Shown: positions 15,561 through 24,689 of the stretch, in pieces
How positions within the stretch are numbered: position 1 is the stretch's first letter
How the letters are laid out: the number at the start of each line of letters is the position of its first letter
Notes under the pieces: model-generated
Database searches by the model: none
Seen by the model: only the letters and a program-made list of their open reading frames with translations
Told to the model about the DNA's origin: nothing
Program-made: the position numbers and the translations under genes
Assembly: GCA_003427395.1 (NCBI GenBank)
Contig: BFEA01000120.1
Location: 479,094 to 507,923 of the forward strand
Length of the DNA: 28,830 nt
From: Chara braunii
Taxonomy: Eukaryota > Streptophyta > Charophyceae > Charales > Characeae
Direction: 5' to 3'

Positions 15561-16210
15561 ATACACAGCTATGCACTGGTTCCTCCCCTTGAAATTTGTT
15601 GAGACCTTGCTAGCTGGCGACCGGGTGATCCGGGAGGGGCCACTGGGGGGCACCAGTGGAACCTCCTTTCGTCACCCTTTTCCTTTGACCATCAGGATGT
15701 TGAGAAGTAGAGTGAGTTGGGGTTGAAATTCCGTCACATCAAGTGTCTAGGTGTCTGCATGCACACCCATGGAGCGTGTCTGTCCACTCTTCAGTCAATT
15801 GCTTCAATCAGAGAGAGCGGATGTGGATGGAAAGGATCTACGAAGTCTGACGGGGGGCGGAGGGGGAAGGATGGTTCGATGGTTGTCCACTCGTTGAAGC
15901 TCAAACGGTAGTCTCTGCATTCTACCAACTCCAGGTGCTGTTGATCTTCCTTATTGCTGTCCCACTCAATCTTCGCTACCCATCCTCCTCCTTCCCCCCC
16001 TAGCCAGTCCCCCTGGAAGGACGAGATTGCCTTCCTTATGTCTTTATTAGTCTGAAAACAGTCCAACTGGCGCTTCAAAATTTGCCACCTTCTCATTAGT
16101 TCTAGCTGGAATTGTTGTTGGATCTGCTCTGTTACCTCAGGGCCTTCTACGGTTCTACCTGTACATTTTCTCTGGACAGGAGGCAACGTTGCCACCAAAG
16201 CCCCCAAAGC
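15561..16210 (-). pseudogene. LINE ORF2 C-terminal remnant, minus strand (copy 4)
   Basis: Translation on minus reads GAMLWGLWWQRCLLSRENVQ, then PEVTEQIQQQFQLELMRRWQ, TNKDIRKAISSFQGDWLGGE and RDYRLSFNEWTTIEPSFPLR ending PSDFVDPFHPHP. It aligns with 9940-10320 and 23840-24200. The 5' break falls just before the (R)RAxxWALW motif and directly adjoins the A tail of the next element. The frame 15791-16207 is open, but only the last quarter of ORF2 remains. 15561-15790 is 3' UTR. Confidence 0.85.
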
Positions 16211-16217
16211 ATCGCTC

Positions 16218-16400
16218 CTTTTTCTTTTTTTATTATTATTATATCATAAAGGCTCCATCTATTGGTGGGGAGCAACACCTGCTGGAAACCGGGTCCAGCG
16301 TCCCATAAGTACATGAATGATACAAAGGAATGGTATGCCTGAATCATAAAGTTGAGATGAGTTGTGCCTCTTCACCCCAATAGGGCGCCATATCTAACAA
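16218..16400 (-). mobile_element. LINE 3' UTR with two-stem hairpin tail (copy 3)
   Basis: On minus: GGCGCC..GGGGTGAAGAGG (16367-16389), then a spacer. The tail (16250-16304) has stem-loop 1 GCTGGACCCGGTTTCCAGC and stem-loop 2, and a TAATAATAATA/A-rich end follows (16218-16245). Stem-loop 3 is absent although stem-loop 1 is of the A subtype. Confidence 0.82.
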
Positions 16401-16805
16401 TGTCATTCTAGCACGACTTCCTTCTCATCTATTAGTCCTAAAAACATGAGAAATCATTCATACCATCTCCATCTACCTTTCAACTTCATTCATACCCAAA
16501 CCAAGCCCTTGAGACTGACTTAGAGCCGAAGGGGGAAAGGGATCTGGAAAATCCGATAATGGCCGTAACGGAATGGGTGAGTCAATCATAGTCCAATCAT
16601 TGAAAACAAGCTTATAGTCCCGACTCAGATTTTCTTCTTCATTTCTCCTTGCCCCTTCCCATTCAACCTTCCCCATCTTCCCTCCCTGGGTTCCTCCTAG
16701 CCAGCATTGGTTGAAACGTTGAATATGTTGAAAGATCTCTTTTTGTGAGGATAAAAATTGTATTTTTTCTTTTACTTGTTCCCATTTTATATTGATATCC
16801 GTTTG
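16401..16805 (-). pseudogene. LINE ORF2 C-terminal remnant, minus strand (copy 3)
   Basis: On minus: a region equivalent to KEKIQFLS, then IQRFNQCWLGGTQGGKMGKV, EWEGARRNEEENLSRDYKLV and FNDWTMIDSPIPLRPLSDFP. This is the last ~100 codons of ORF2. It is truncated at about 16805, where the 128-bp satellite begins. Small frame breaks near 16740-16800. Confidence 0.82.
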
Positions 16806-16812
16806 GTGAAAG

Positions 16813-17335
16813 TTTCGAAGATCCTGAAAACCACTTGTTTAGGCAGGCTGCATCCTCAAGTGGTGAAGGGTGGTTTTCATGGTCTTCGAACCTTTCACCA
16901 CTTCCGGACCATTCAGGATTTTCACACTGCCAAAAACTCTCACTTGACCATTTCAGGACACCCTTCACCACTTCAGGATGCAACTTGCCTAAACAGGTGG
17001 TTTTCAGGGTCTTCGGACATTTCACCACTTTCAGTACCATTCAGGATTTTCAGACTGCCAAAAACTCTCACTTGACCATTTCAGGACACCCTTCACCACT
17101 TCAGGATGCAACTTGCCTAAACAGGTGGTTTTCAGGGTCTTCGGACATTTCACCACTTTCAGTACCATTCAGGATTTTCAGACTGCCAAAAACTCTCACT
17201 TGACCATTTCAGGACACCCTTCACCACTTCAGGATGCAACTTGCCTAAACAGGTGGTTTTCAGGGTCTTCGGACATTTCACCACTTTCAGTACCATTCAG
17301 GATTTTCAGACTGCCAAAAACTCTCACTTCAGAAT
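16813..17335. repeat. 128-bp tandem repeat with an inverted arm
   Basis: CAGGATTTTCA recurs at 16914, 17042, 17170 and 17298, exactly 128 bp apart. The middle units are almost identical (e.g. CCACTTCAGGATGCAACTTG). The first 60 bp (16813-16872) are an inverse copy of the block at 16967-17028, so the array begins with a foldback. 128 is not a multiple of three, so the open frames across it are not protein-coding. Confidence 0.95.
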
Positions 17336-17371
17336 TTTCATTCCTGAATTTTTAGCTACCCGATAACCGCT

Positions 17372-17418
17372 TCTCATTAGTGGGGAGCGTCACCTGCTGG
17401 AAACTGGATCCAGCATCC
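17372..17418 (-). repeat. Partial hairpin tail at the edge of the satellite
   Basis: On minus: GGGATGCTGGATCCAGTTTCCAGC, then AGGTGACGCTCCCCACTAAT. There is no poly(A), so the 3' end was lost. Confidence 0.75.
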
Positions 17419-17649
17419 CTTACAAAATTCAGCATACATGAGACAAGATCAAAATTGCCCTGCTGCACCATAGCCAAACCGGGGTTGCTGCTTCTTCAAC
17501 CTTTTCGAAGGCTACCATATGAGCACAGGAAATTTAAACTAGCAGACTATGCTCCTCAGTCCCTATCTACAGCAAGCCAAGTGTTATTGCGAAGATGGAA
17601 CAAAGATGGAACAAAGGATATAGCGTGGCCTGATGGTCTCCCTCCCAAG
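17419..17649. other. No feature recognised
   Basis: No repeat homology seen. A 95-codon frame (17380-17667) overlaps the hairpin tail and is not credible as a gene. Confidence 0.4.
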
Positions 17650-18105
17650 CCATTGCAGTTGCACTAGAGATTGTTGGTGCGGTGTAAATGGGTCAGGGAA
17701 GTCTGTGTAAGGTCATAAGGGGATGGAAGTGTCTATCTTTGTCCAGTCTCTGAAATGCAGCTTGTAGTTCTTCTGTGTGCATCCAAGCCTTGCTGCTCTG
17801 TCATCTCTAAGCCGTCCCACTTGACTGCCGTCCGCTTGATGGCCTCTCCCCCAAACCATTGTTTGCTCGTGCGGGGTAAAGGGGTCAAGGAAGTCTGTGT
17901 GGGGTTGTAGCGGGATGGGAGATTCGATCTTTGTCCAGTCTTTGAAACACATCCTGTAGTTCTGCTTGTGTGCATCCAAGCCCTGTTGCTCTCTCATCTG
18001 CAAGCCGTCCCGGTTGACTGCCGCCATCCAACTCCCTTGTTCCCCTCTCAGTCAGTCCATCCAAAAGTCTGCGATTTTCTTGCAGATGTCATTTCTTTGT
18101 GTGAA
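17650..18105 (-). pseudogene. LINE ORF2 C-terminal remnant with an internal 193-bp duplication (copy 6)
   Basis: On minus: NDICKKIADFWMD, then GSWMAAVNRDGLQMREQQGL, DAHKQNYRMCFKDWTKIESP and IPLQPHTDFLDPFTPHEQT. The same terminal segment is then repeated (NYKLHFRDWTKID). GCATCCAAGCC at 17779 and 17972 marks the duplication. It parallels RDYRLSFNEWTTIEPSFPLR in copy 4 but is more diverged, suggesting an older or distinct subfamily. No hairpin tail is attached on its left. Confidence 0.75.
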
Positions 18106-18110
18106 GAAGT

Positions 18111-18239
18111 GGACGTTGGACCCGATTTCCAGCGCTCACACAATATGTATAGGGACGCTGGACCCGATTTCCAGCAGGTGCAACTCCCCGCCAACAGATG
18201 GAGCCTTCCATACAAAAAAAAAAAAAAAAAAAAAAAAAA
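18111..18239 (+). mobile_element. Double hairpin tail with poly(A)
   Basis: Two stem-loop 1 units: GTTGGACCCGATTTCCAGC (near 18116) and GCTGGACCCGATTTCCAGC (18155), then stem-loop 2 (CTCCCCGCCAACAGATGGAG) and a pure A tract (18215-18239). Stem-loop 3 is absent. Confidence 0.85.
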
Positions 18240-18940
18240 GTATAACTTCTTCTTAACCTTAACCCATTTAGCCATCAGTTGCAGATCAAAATGTTTTTTC
18301 TTTTTGTTTCTCGACCACACCGTTCATAAGGTCAACTCGGAGAAAAACCTGCAGAAATAATACAAGAAGAGTGTATACTCACGTGGTGGCTGGGAGGCTA
18401 CGGTCTTCACCCGAAAAAAATGTCTGGTCATTATAGCTGTATTTGACCCAACTTCCGGTCCACATGCAGTGACCATGACTAGGCGCTCACTGCCCACAGC
18501 AAGGAGTCACCTGGAGAACACAGGCTGGATCGACGCACACATCTGTTAACGAGTGCAATGAATGTGGCTGCAGCAGGAGATGCGGAGTGTGGGGGAAAAG
18601 TGGTACTATGTGTAATGCAGGTGGGTGTGGGATATTGGTACAAGGCAGGGGGAAAGTATGTTGCTAGGTGGGGGTCCCTGTTAACCAGTTGAAGCTCCAC
18701 TGCACAACATTTTCCTTGTATGCGGAGCTCGGAATGGTCCCTATGCATTCAAATATTGGATCAGTCCGAATGTATATGGTCCACAAAACAGTCCAAGTAT
18801 GTGTCAAATGTTGAGAAGCGGAGCCGCACCTTTGTTTCTTTTTTGTTTTGTTTTGTTGTTTGCGAGAATAGTCCTTGCGTAAGTCCGCCATCCCGGCGGT
18901 GGTAAGAGAACCGCAAAAATTCAGGGTTTATCTGTCGGGC
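18240..18940. other. No gene recognised
   Basis: Contains CAGTGACC and TCACCTGGAG words reminiscent of 12206-12230 but no alignable repeat. Frames on minus (18479-18748, 18664-18891) are short and unlike known proteins. Confidence 0.45.
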
Positions 18941-18994
18941 TGTTCCATCTATTAGTGGGGAGCGACACCTACTGGAAACCGGGTCCAGCGTCCC
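18941..18994 (-). repeat. Hairpin tail (stem-loops 1 and 2), minus strand
   Basis: On minus: GGGACGCTGGACCCGGTTTC, CAGTAGGTGTCGCTCCCCAC and TAATAGATGGA. No poly(A) adjoins it. Confidence 0.8.
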
Positions 18995-19029
18995 GTTGAT
19001 ACATTTTGTAACACATAAATTGTTGTTTG

Positions 19030-19236
19030 TTGCATTCTTGTTCCTGTATGTACAGACTGGGAAGGAGGGCAGTTACATGGGCACTCTGATGGCAGAGGTG
19101 CACTCTGGTTATGGAGAAGGTGAGAGTAGAGGGGTCAGAGATCACAGAACAGATTCAACAGCAGGTTCATCTTGAACTCACACAAAGATGGTCAGACATA
19201 AAATCACAATTAGACCTTTTTAGACAAGTTGGTGAT
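19030..19236 (+). pseudogene. LINE ORF2 C-terminal remnant (copy 5)
   Basis: LGRRAVTWAL, stop, WQRCTL, then MEKVRVEGSEITEQIQQQVH and LELTQRWSDIKSQLDLFRQV. It aligns to copy 4 and to 9930-10090. The left break again lies just upstream of the RRAxxWALW motif. On the right it is cut by the T tract of the minus-strand element at 19238. Confidence 0.82.
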
Positions 19237-19237
19237 G

Positions 19238-19860
19238 TTTTTTTTTTTTTTTTTTTTGGGACAACTGCTCCAATCTATTCGTGGGGAGCAACACGTGATG
19301 GGAACCAGGTCCAGCATCCCATGTAGAACATACAAATGATTTGAGATACCAGGGCCATTACCTGGCTTCGGCTAAGAACAATCTGAAAATTATGAAAAAC
19401 ATTTTGGAAGATTTAGGAAAAACGTGGATAACTGTTGACCTATTGTTAGGCTACTCAAGCAACAATTACAACGAAAGTTCTTCGAATGCTCAGAACCCCT
19501 CGACTCCCCGACAAAACACTCTAAAATTTTATAACACTGTTTAATTCCATGTCGAGCTCTCCAAGGCCTCATGCCCCCACCCAGCTAGGTTACAGGGCAA
19601 CATGACTCACCCCAGCTCCGGTTAGCGTCATCCCGACACAACCTTTGGTTTTTGCTTGGAATGTCCGGCCCAAGGCATCCCCAGATCTCTCTACCAGGCC
19701 TCACGCTCCTGCTATCAACAGGCTACAGGGCAACCCCCCAGCACCGGCCAGCGTCGTTCTGGCATCGAAAAATCGCAGGTCCATGAATATAACAGCATCA
19801 AAGATGCCTAAAATGAGTTGCAAGGAGTACCCAGAATCGTAAGGCATTCTCAAGGGTCCT
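19238..19860 (-). mobile_element. GCCAG element, minus strand, near full length
   Basis: From right to left (minus 5' to 3'): GAATGCC..GGGTACTCCTTGCA, TTCATGGACCTGCGATT, and module 1 with GATGCCAGAACGACGCTGGC and CCCTGTAGCC. Module 2 has GACGCTAACCGGAGCTGGGG and CCCTGTAACC. Then come an AT-rich middle and the hairpin CCAGG..CCTGG (19349-19365). A type B tail (19258-19320, stem-loop 1 diverged) and poly(A), seen as T's at 19238-19257, end it. About 620 bp in all; the most compact complete copy. Confidence 0.85.
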
Positions 19861-20040
19861 TTTTTGAGAAAAATTGATTAAAAAAATTAAGAAGACCTCC
19901 CCCTGCCAACATTGATTGCCCCGGAACCAGAGGGTTAACTGAGCAGGGACGCCCTTTGATGATAGGTTTCTTAAGAAAAATATGAGAACAACTTGCACCA
20001 AGTACTAACAAATATTTATACAGTATTAAATGCAAAGGGT
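19861..20040 (-). mobile_element. HT retroposon fragment with the CAATCAATG stem-loop
   Basis: On minus, CAGTTAACCCTCTGGTTCCG, then GGGCAATCAATGTTGGCAGG (about 19904-19942), matches the imperfect stem-loop found before hairpin tails at 7505, 14580 and 24692. No tail follows; the left edge abuts the GCCAG element. Confidence 0.55.
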
Positions 20041-20099
20041 CATTTTGTTTTGAAAGAACATTCAGATCGAGAAATATCTGCCTTAGAGCCTTTCAATTG

Positions 20100-20800
20100 C
20101 CCACCCCTACCTGTCTCATCCCTATATCCCGATGCTTAGTTTCTACTAGGTCTCACGCCCCTAACTGCTAGGTTACGGAGTGGCACGACCCACCCCAAAA
20201 GACTCCCACCTGCTAGGCTACAGGGCAAAACGACCTGCCCCGGCTCCGACCAGCGTCAACTAAGTACCAACTTACCAAAGGACACTAGAGTGTCTTCCAC
20301 CCTCGACAACTCCCCATATATTTCTACCAGGTCTTTTGCCCTCATACAACTCGAGTTACAGGGCAGCACGACCAAGCCCCAACACCGACCAGTGTCGTTC
20401 TCGCCTCATCCATTCGCAAACTCACGGGGACCCAAGACTACAACAAATACCTGACAAACCACCAATCAGCACCATAACTGTAGTTCTGATCATTCAGATC
20501 CTTTAGGCACTGGTTGCAGATATCCCACATAAAATCTCTCACAACCTTACTCTGGCAAGTCTTACTGCGATGAAGCCACCATCTTCACCGCTGTTGTACC
20601 CTATTTCCACCCTGCAGGCTAGCTCCATGGCCGCAAAGCGCATTATCCCCCACCAACGCAAATACAGCCCCCTGCCACCAGCGTCAGCTTATAAAGAATT
20701 TTTTAATCTGAAAATTCAATCTCATTGAAGAACATATTGAGAAATCAAGAAATCAGAAGATTGAGAAAACCATATACACGTTTCAGCGCCTACTATTCCC
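20100..20800 (-). mobile_element. GCCAG element relative, minus strand, tail-less
   Basis: Four module-like blocks read in inverse: GCTAGGTTACGG, GCTAGGCTACAGGGC, GAGTTACAGGGCAGCACGAC and CGACCAGTGTCGTTCT. The block near 20545-20640 (CTCTGGCAAGTCTTACTGCG up to TTTCCACCCTGCAGGCTAGC) parallels 1530-1610, so this is the long form of the element. No hairpin tail is found at its left edge. Confidence 0.65.
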
Positions 20801-20929
20801 ACAAAACGAGGGGAAAGGGGGAAAAAAAACACCCTCTCTCTCCATGGAAACTCCAGCACTTATTCAATTATTGATTGCATGTACAAGGCTCATAAGAACC
20901 AAAACAAATTACTCCTCTCCCCAAAAAAA

Positions 20930-21480
20930 ACGACCCCCTGTCTAAGAGCGATGGCGCGTCGGAGTTGGTACAAGGAGGATCAACATTTATTGTGGAGGGA
21001 GTGGCAAAAAGGGGTTATGATGGTGGGCTGGTGTGATGGGTACGGGGAACAAGGGGGGTGGTAGCGGACAGGAGGGTGATAATGATGCAACGTGAGAAGG
21101 CTATTGCTATTGTCGGGCGAGTAGGAGGCGGAGGTGGAGTGTAAGGGTGGGGGCGGGAACTGATGTGGCGATGTTGCACTTCCGAAAACACCACTTTCGG
21201 GAGTAGTGTGGAGAGGCTCTAAGTCTTGCCGGAATGGCGGGAATTAGGTTTGTAGGGTGGGTCTAATTGATGTTTTTGTCCTTTGTTTTGGTGACTTTAC
21301 CGCTTTTCTTAATTCCTAATTTCACGTAATTCTTTCCGCTCTTCTTCTTGATTGACAATATGAAATTCATAAGCCGAAGTGGTTCAAATTCTCTGTATAA
21401 TTCTCAAATGGGACGCTGGGCCCGGTTCCCAGCATGTGTTGCTCCCCACAAACGGATTGGAGCTTGTCGCAATTTAAAAG
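20930..21480 (+). mobile_element. Long-form GCCAG element 3' part with type B tail
   Basis: Contains GGCTCTAAGTCTTGCCGGAA (about 21211), the block shared with 1530-1560 in inverse. It has a remnant GCCGAAG in place of the CCGGG hairpin, then a type B tail (21410-21475) with stem-loop 1 GCTGGGCCCGGTTCCCAGC and a diverged stem-loop 2. Only a short A run (AAAAGG) marks the end. Confidence 0.6.
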
Positions 21481-21960
21481 GGGAAAAAGGATGTGCTTGA
21501 TATCGCCTGAATGAAAGTGATTGCTCTTTACGAATATTGATGGGCACACCAATTACTATGAACACAAGTATTCGCCATGTGGCGGGCCGGGGAGAGGTGT
21601 TGTTGCATATGTTACTAGGGTTTACTGGTTGTTTCTAGGGTGAGTCTCTTGGTCCCGGCCACGTGGAGAGGGCGGAAGAGTAGGGCTCTTATCTGAGGTT
21701 GCTCCTTCATCCTTTTGTGATTTCGATTTCTTTTTTAGAAATGGTGTTCTCCCCTATTGAGCGGGTTTTTGTTAATTAGTGCTATAGGGGTGACACATGT
21801 GTTGGCAACACTGGGTAGAGAATTGCAGAAGTAGAAGCCAAACCTTGTCCGGATCTTTCCCCTTCTTACTGTACCGGATAGTAGTTGAATAGGACAGGGT
21901 AATCGTCCTAGGCGCGGTGATCATAGAGCAAACGCTTTCTAAACTAGCATTATGGAAGAA
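21481..21960. other. No gene recognised
   Basis: Mixed composition, short frames only. The sequence around 21650-21780 (repeated TTTCTTTTTTAG) shows no repeat homology in the window. Confidence 0.4.
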
Positions 21961-21974
21961 TAAACACACCTCTT

Positions 21975-24240
21975 TCTTTGGGAGAACACTTGTTATTAAT
22001 AATGTGGTGTTGGTCTCTATCTAGTATAAATCTGCAATATGAGCCCTGGATAAACCAACCATAAAAACATTCCAAAGACAACTAGCAACCTTCCTCTAAC
22101 GACGTAACCATGAATGTGAAAATGTTATTAGTAGGGTGACACGGTTATCCATAATCCAACCCAAGGTTAAAGGTGGACTTGGGATCATAGACCCCACCAC
22201 CCAAGTCATGGCTCTATCTATCCAGTGGATTTCACATCATCTCTTCAACCCTCAGAACCCCTGAAGTATGTTGGCTAGTGAGCAAATCAGAAGACTAGCC
22301 CCCCCCACTTTAGAAGAAGTTGACCCACTCGTGTGGTTGGAGAACTGATCCTGGTCACTTCCAAAGAAATCCTCCTCAGTGATCTACAACCCCGACCCTT
22401 CAGATCGCCAAGCCGCCAGGGCAGACTTAGCAAGGGACCCCTTTTGGATTGATCTATTGAAAATATGGAGAAAACTACCCCTCCCAGATAAAATGGTACC
22501 AGAAAGATGGGAAGAGGTATGTCAACAACCATTATTCAACAATACTTTGATCAGGGACCCTCAAGGCTGCACCCCCGCTTGCGCAGCATCGCCTTGGCAA
22601 GGGTGGATAAGAAAGGGAATCACCAATATAAAGGATATATGGAGCATTGCCGATAAGGACTGGCTTGACCCACGGATTCTCCACGATAGACTAAGATAGT
22701 GCCACTTCCCAGTGGAAGCCCTAGATAAGATAATTGACTTAACACCCTTGGATTGGGTCAGGTTACTAAAGAAAGGGCATTCCCTGTCTCCAAATGACTG
22801 GGTATCTATGTCGGATCAGCCAGGACTAGTGGGGAACATAATCGAAGTCCGTACTACAAGGGATATTCTGATGTTGATATTTGAGGTGGGGGAGGATGGG
22901 TTTCTCATATCAAGGACTCAGAAGCAGACGGGGTGGTTTAAAAAGGATTGTCTTTTCCGAATCAGAGTACTTATAAGTAAATAAAAGTTGTTGGCTTATA
23001 AGTCCAATCTCTCATCTCCCCTTCGATCCAATATGCTAGTCTTGGTCCTCACACAACTATTCAGATCCCGCCTATACCATGACACTTCACACTCTATCGG
23101 TTAAATCCACCTATAGGATGCTTAGACCTAAGGTGTACCTTAAGGATAGAGTTCATAATCGTTGGGTGAGTCATTTAAAAGTAGGAAAGGAAGAACTACG
23201 CTCAGTCAAGTGGTTTCAGTCCACCAAAACAAGGCTGGCCAAAATTGCTTCTCTTCAATGGCAATTACTCATCGCTGTCTACCCACAATTGACTGGCTTA
23301 TTGACAAAACTTCACTAGAACAGAAGGGAAGAGCACTACCCTGCTGTAAGTTCTGCAAATTTACCTTTCCTTCCAAACTTATTCCAAAAACCTTAGCGCA
23401 CATCGTCTTGCAATGTCCAGGCTCGGTATGGCTATGGCGTTGGTGGGATAGAATTTGGACTCAACTCGGAACATCCCTCCCTTGGCCATGGAACTGGAAA
23501 GCTCTACTTCTTGAAACATGGAACCCGCCACAAGCGGATACCTTCACCCTTGCCGGAGTGAGGTAATGAGGATTGAGGGGGGTCTGAGTCTTTTCATGAA
23601 TTTTTGCCTATCTTCAGTAGTTTGATTGTATCTCTTAATCTAGTTCTTAGCCAAAGTCGGGTAGTGGCCCCGGTACTACAAACTCTTAAGTTTTTCAAAT
23701 TCTTATGTAATTTTCTATATGGGACACTGGGCCCGGTTCCCAGCACGTGTTGCTCCCCACGAATAGATTGGAGCTTTGTTCCCATTATAAAAAAAAAAAA
23801 AAAAAAAAAAATCTACTTAAAATTGGCATAAGAGCGGTTATTTGGGCATTATGGATTTGCAGATGTACCTATGAGGTACGGCCCTGAATTTACAGACACT
23901 ATCAAACAGCAAATCCAGGTTGAAATCACCATGGGAAACCCTGAAGGAAAAACTACAATACCTTTCTTTGGAAAAAGACATCAGACAACGCATCCAAACA
24001 TTCAATCAAGACTGGCCTGGAGGGGACCAAGGAGGGAGGGTGGGGCGGGTGGAATGGGAAAGAAGGCCGGAAAATGTTCCAGCAAAGGTTTCAAGGAATT
24101 ACCGCTTAACCTTCAATGATTGGAGCAATATTGACCCCAGCATTCCAATGAGTCCACCTTCAGAATTCCCAGATCCCTTTCCCCCATCAGGTCTGCCATT
24201 GGTTCCAAGATCATGGTGCGCGCTCGATGCTCTTTGAATC
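21975..24240 (+). pseudogene. LINE ORF2 remnant, longest copy (copy 2)
   Basis: It begins in the region after the RT catalytic core: ALDKPTIKTFQRQLATFL, then KVKGGLGIIDPTTQVMALSI (the GGLG motif common just downstream of non-LTR RT domains). A long connector follows (DLARDPFWIDLLKIWRKLPL; DIWSIADKDWLDPRILHDRL), then LTPLDWVRLLKKGHSLSPND and HTLSVKSTYRMLRPKVYLKD. The zf-RVT finger is CCKFCK..HIVLQCPGSVWLWRWW. The end is IRAVIWALW to FNDWSNIDPSIPMSPPSEFP. Stops or frameshifts lie near 22262, 22345, 22697, 22981, 23095 and 23290, plus an inserted element at about 23570-23810. The FADD-type active site is not included, so it is 5'-truncated and dead. Confidence 0.88.
23570..23810 (+). mobile_element. 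3' part of a GCCAG element inserted in the LINE, with type B tail
   Basis: It interrupts ORF2 between the AGVR and IRAVIWALW codons. It contains TTCATGAATTTTTGCCTATC (compare TCTGAATTTTTGCCTATC near 8644), the hairpin GTCGGGTAGTGGCCCCGGT (23656-23674), a type B tail (23721-23785) and poly(A) (23788-23810). Stem-loop 1 is GCTGGG-type with ACACTGGG at its start. No clear target duplication was found. Confidence 0.82.
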
Positions 24241-24686
24241 CTTCAATGAATCTTCCTCCTCTCTGATAATGATCTGTGTCAGTTCTCAGATATAGTAGGT
24301 GGGAATGCTAGGTGTATTTGCATATCTGGCGCCCGGACAGGGTGAAGAGGCATAGGATCCTCACCTACTTGTTAAGTTAGAGTTCCAATCTCAAGTATGG
24401 GTATAAATCGGAAGGGACGCTGGGCCCGGTTCCCAGCATGAGCTGTGCTATGTTTTTAAGTATGGGTATAAATCGGACGGGACGCTGGGCCCGGTTCCCA
24501 GCATGAGCTGTGCTATGTCTATGATGTAAAGGGATGCTGGACCCGGTTTCCAGCAGGTGCAGCTCCCCACCAATGGAACGGAGCCGTCTACTCAATTGAG
24601 GAGTAGAGGGAGCGTCTGCTCTTACCAGCACTTCCTCTACTCCTCATCACAGACGTTTAGAAAAAAAAAAAAAAAAAAAAAAAAAA
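24241..24686 (+). mobile_element. LINE 3' UTR with triple hairpin tail (copy 2)
   Basis: The UTR motif GGCGCCCGGACAGGGTGAAG (24328-24350) is followed by two 65-bp tandem units, each with GTATGGGTATAAATCGGA and stem-loop 1 GCTGGGCCCGGTTCCCAGC (24414, 24479). A type A terminal tail (24531-24655) and poly(A) (24660-24686) follow. Stem-loop 3 has a 12-bp perfect stem (24598-24609 with 24634-24645) enclosing CTGCTCTTACCAGCA. Outer CGTCT/AGACG may also pair. Confidence 0.9.
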
Positions 24687-24689
24687 GGG

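Noticed and set aside
16758-17355. Overlapping plus frames with repeated peptide blocks
   Set aside because: They are translations of the 128-bp satellite. The period is not divisible by three, so each unit is read in a different frame.
17113-17355. CRISPR-like array (regular direct repeats)
   Set aside because: Units are contiguous without unique spacers and the setting is eukaryotic; it is a satellite.
20879-21064. 61-codon frame on plus
   Set aside because: Short, within retroposon-derived sequence, no recognisable family.
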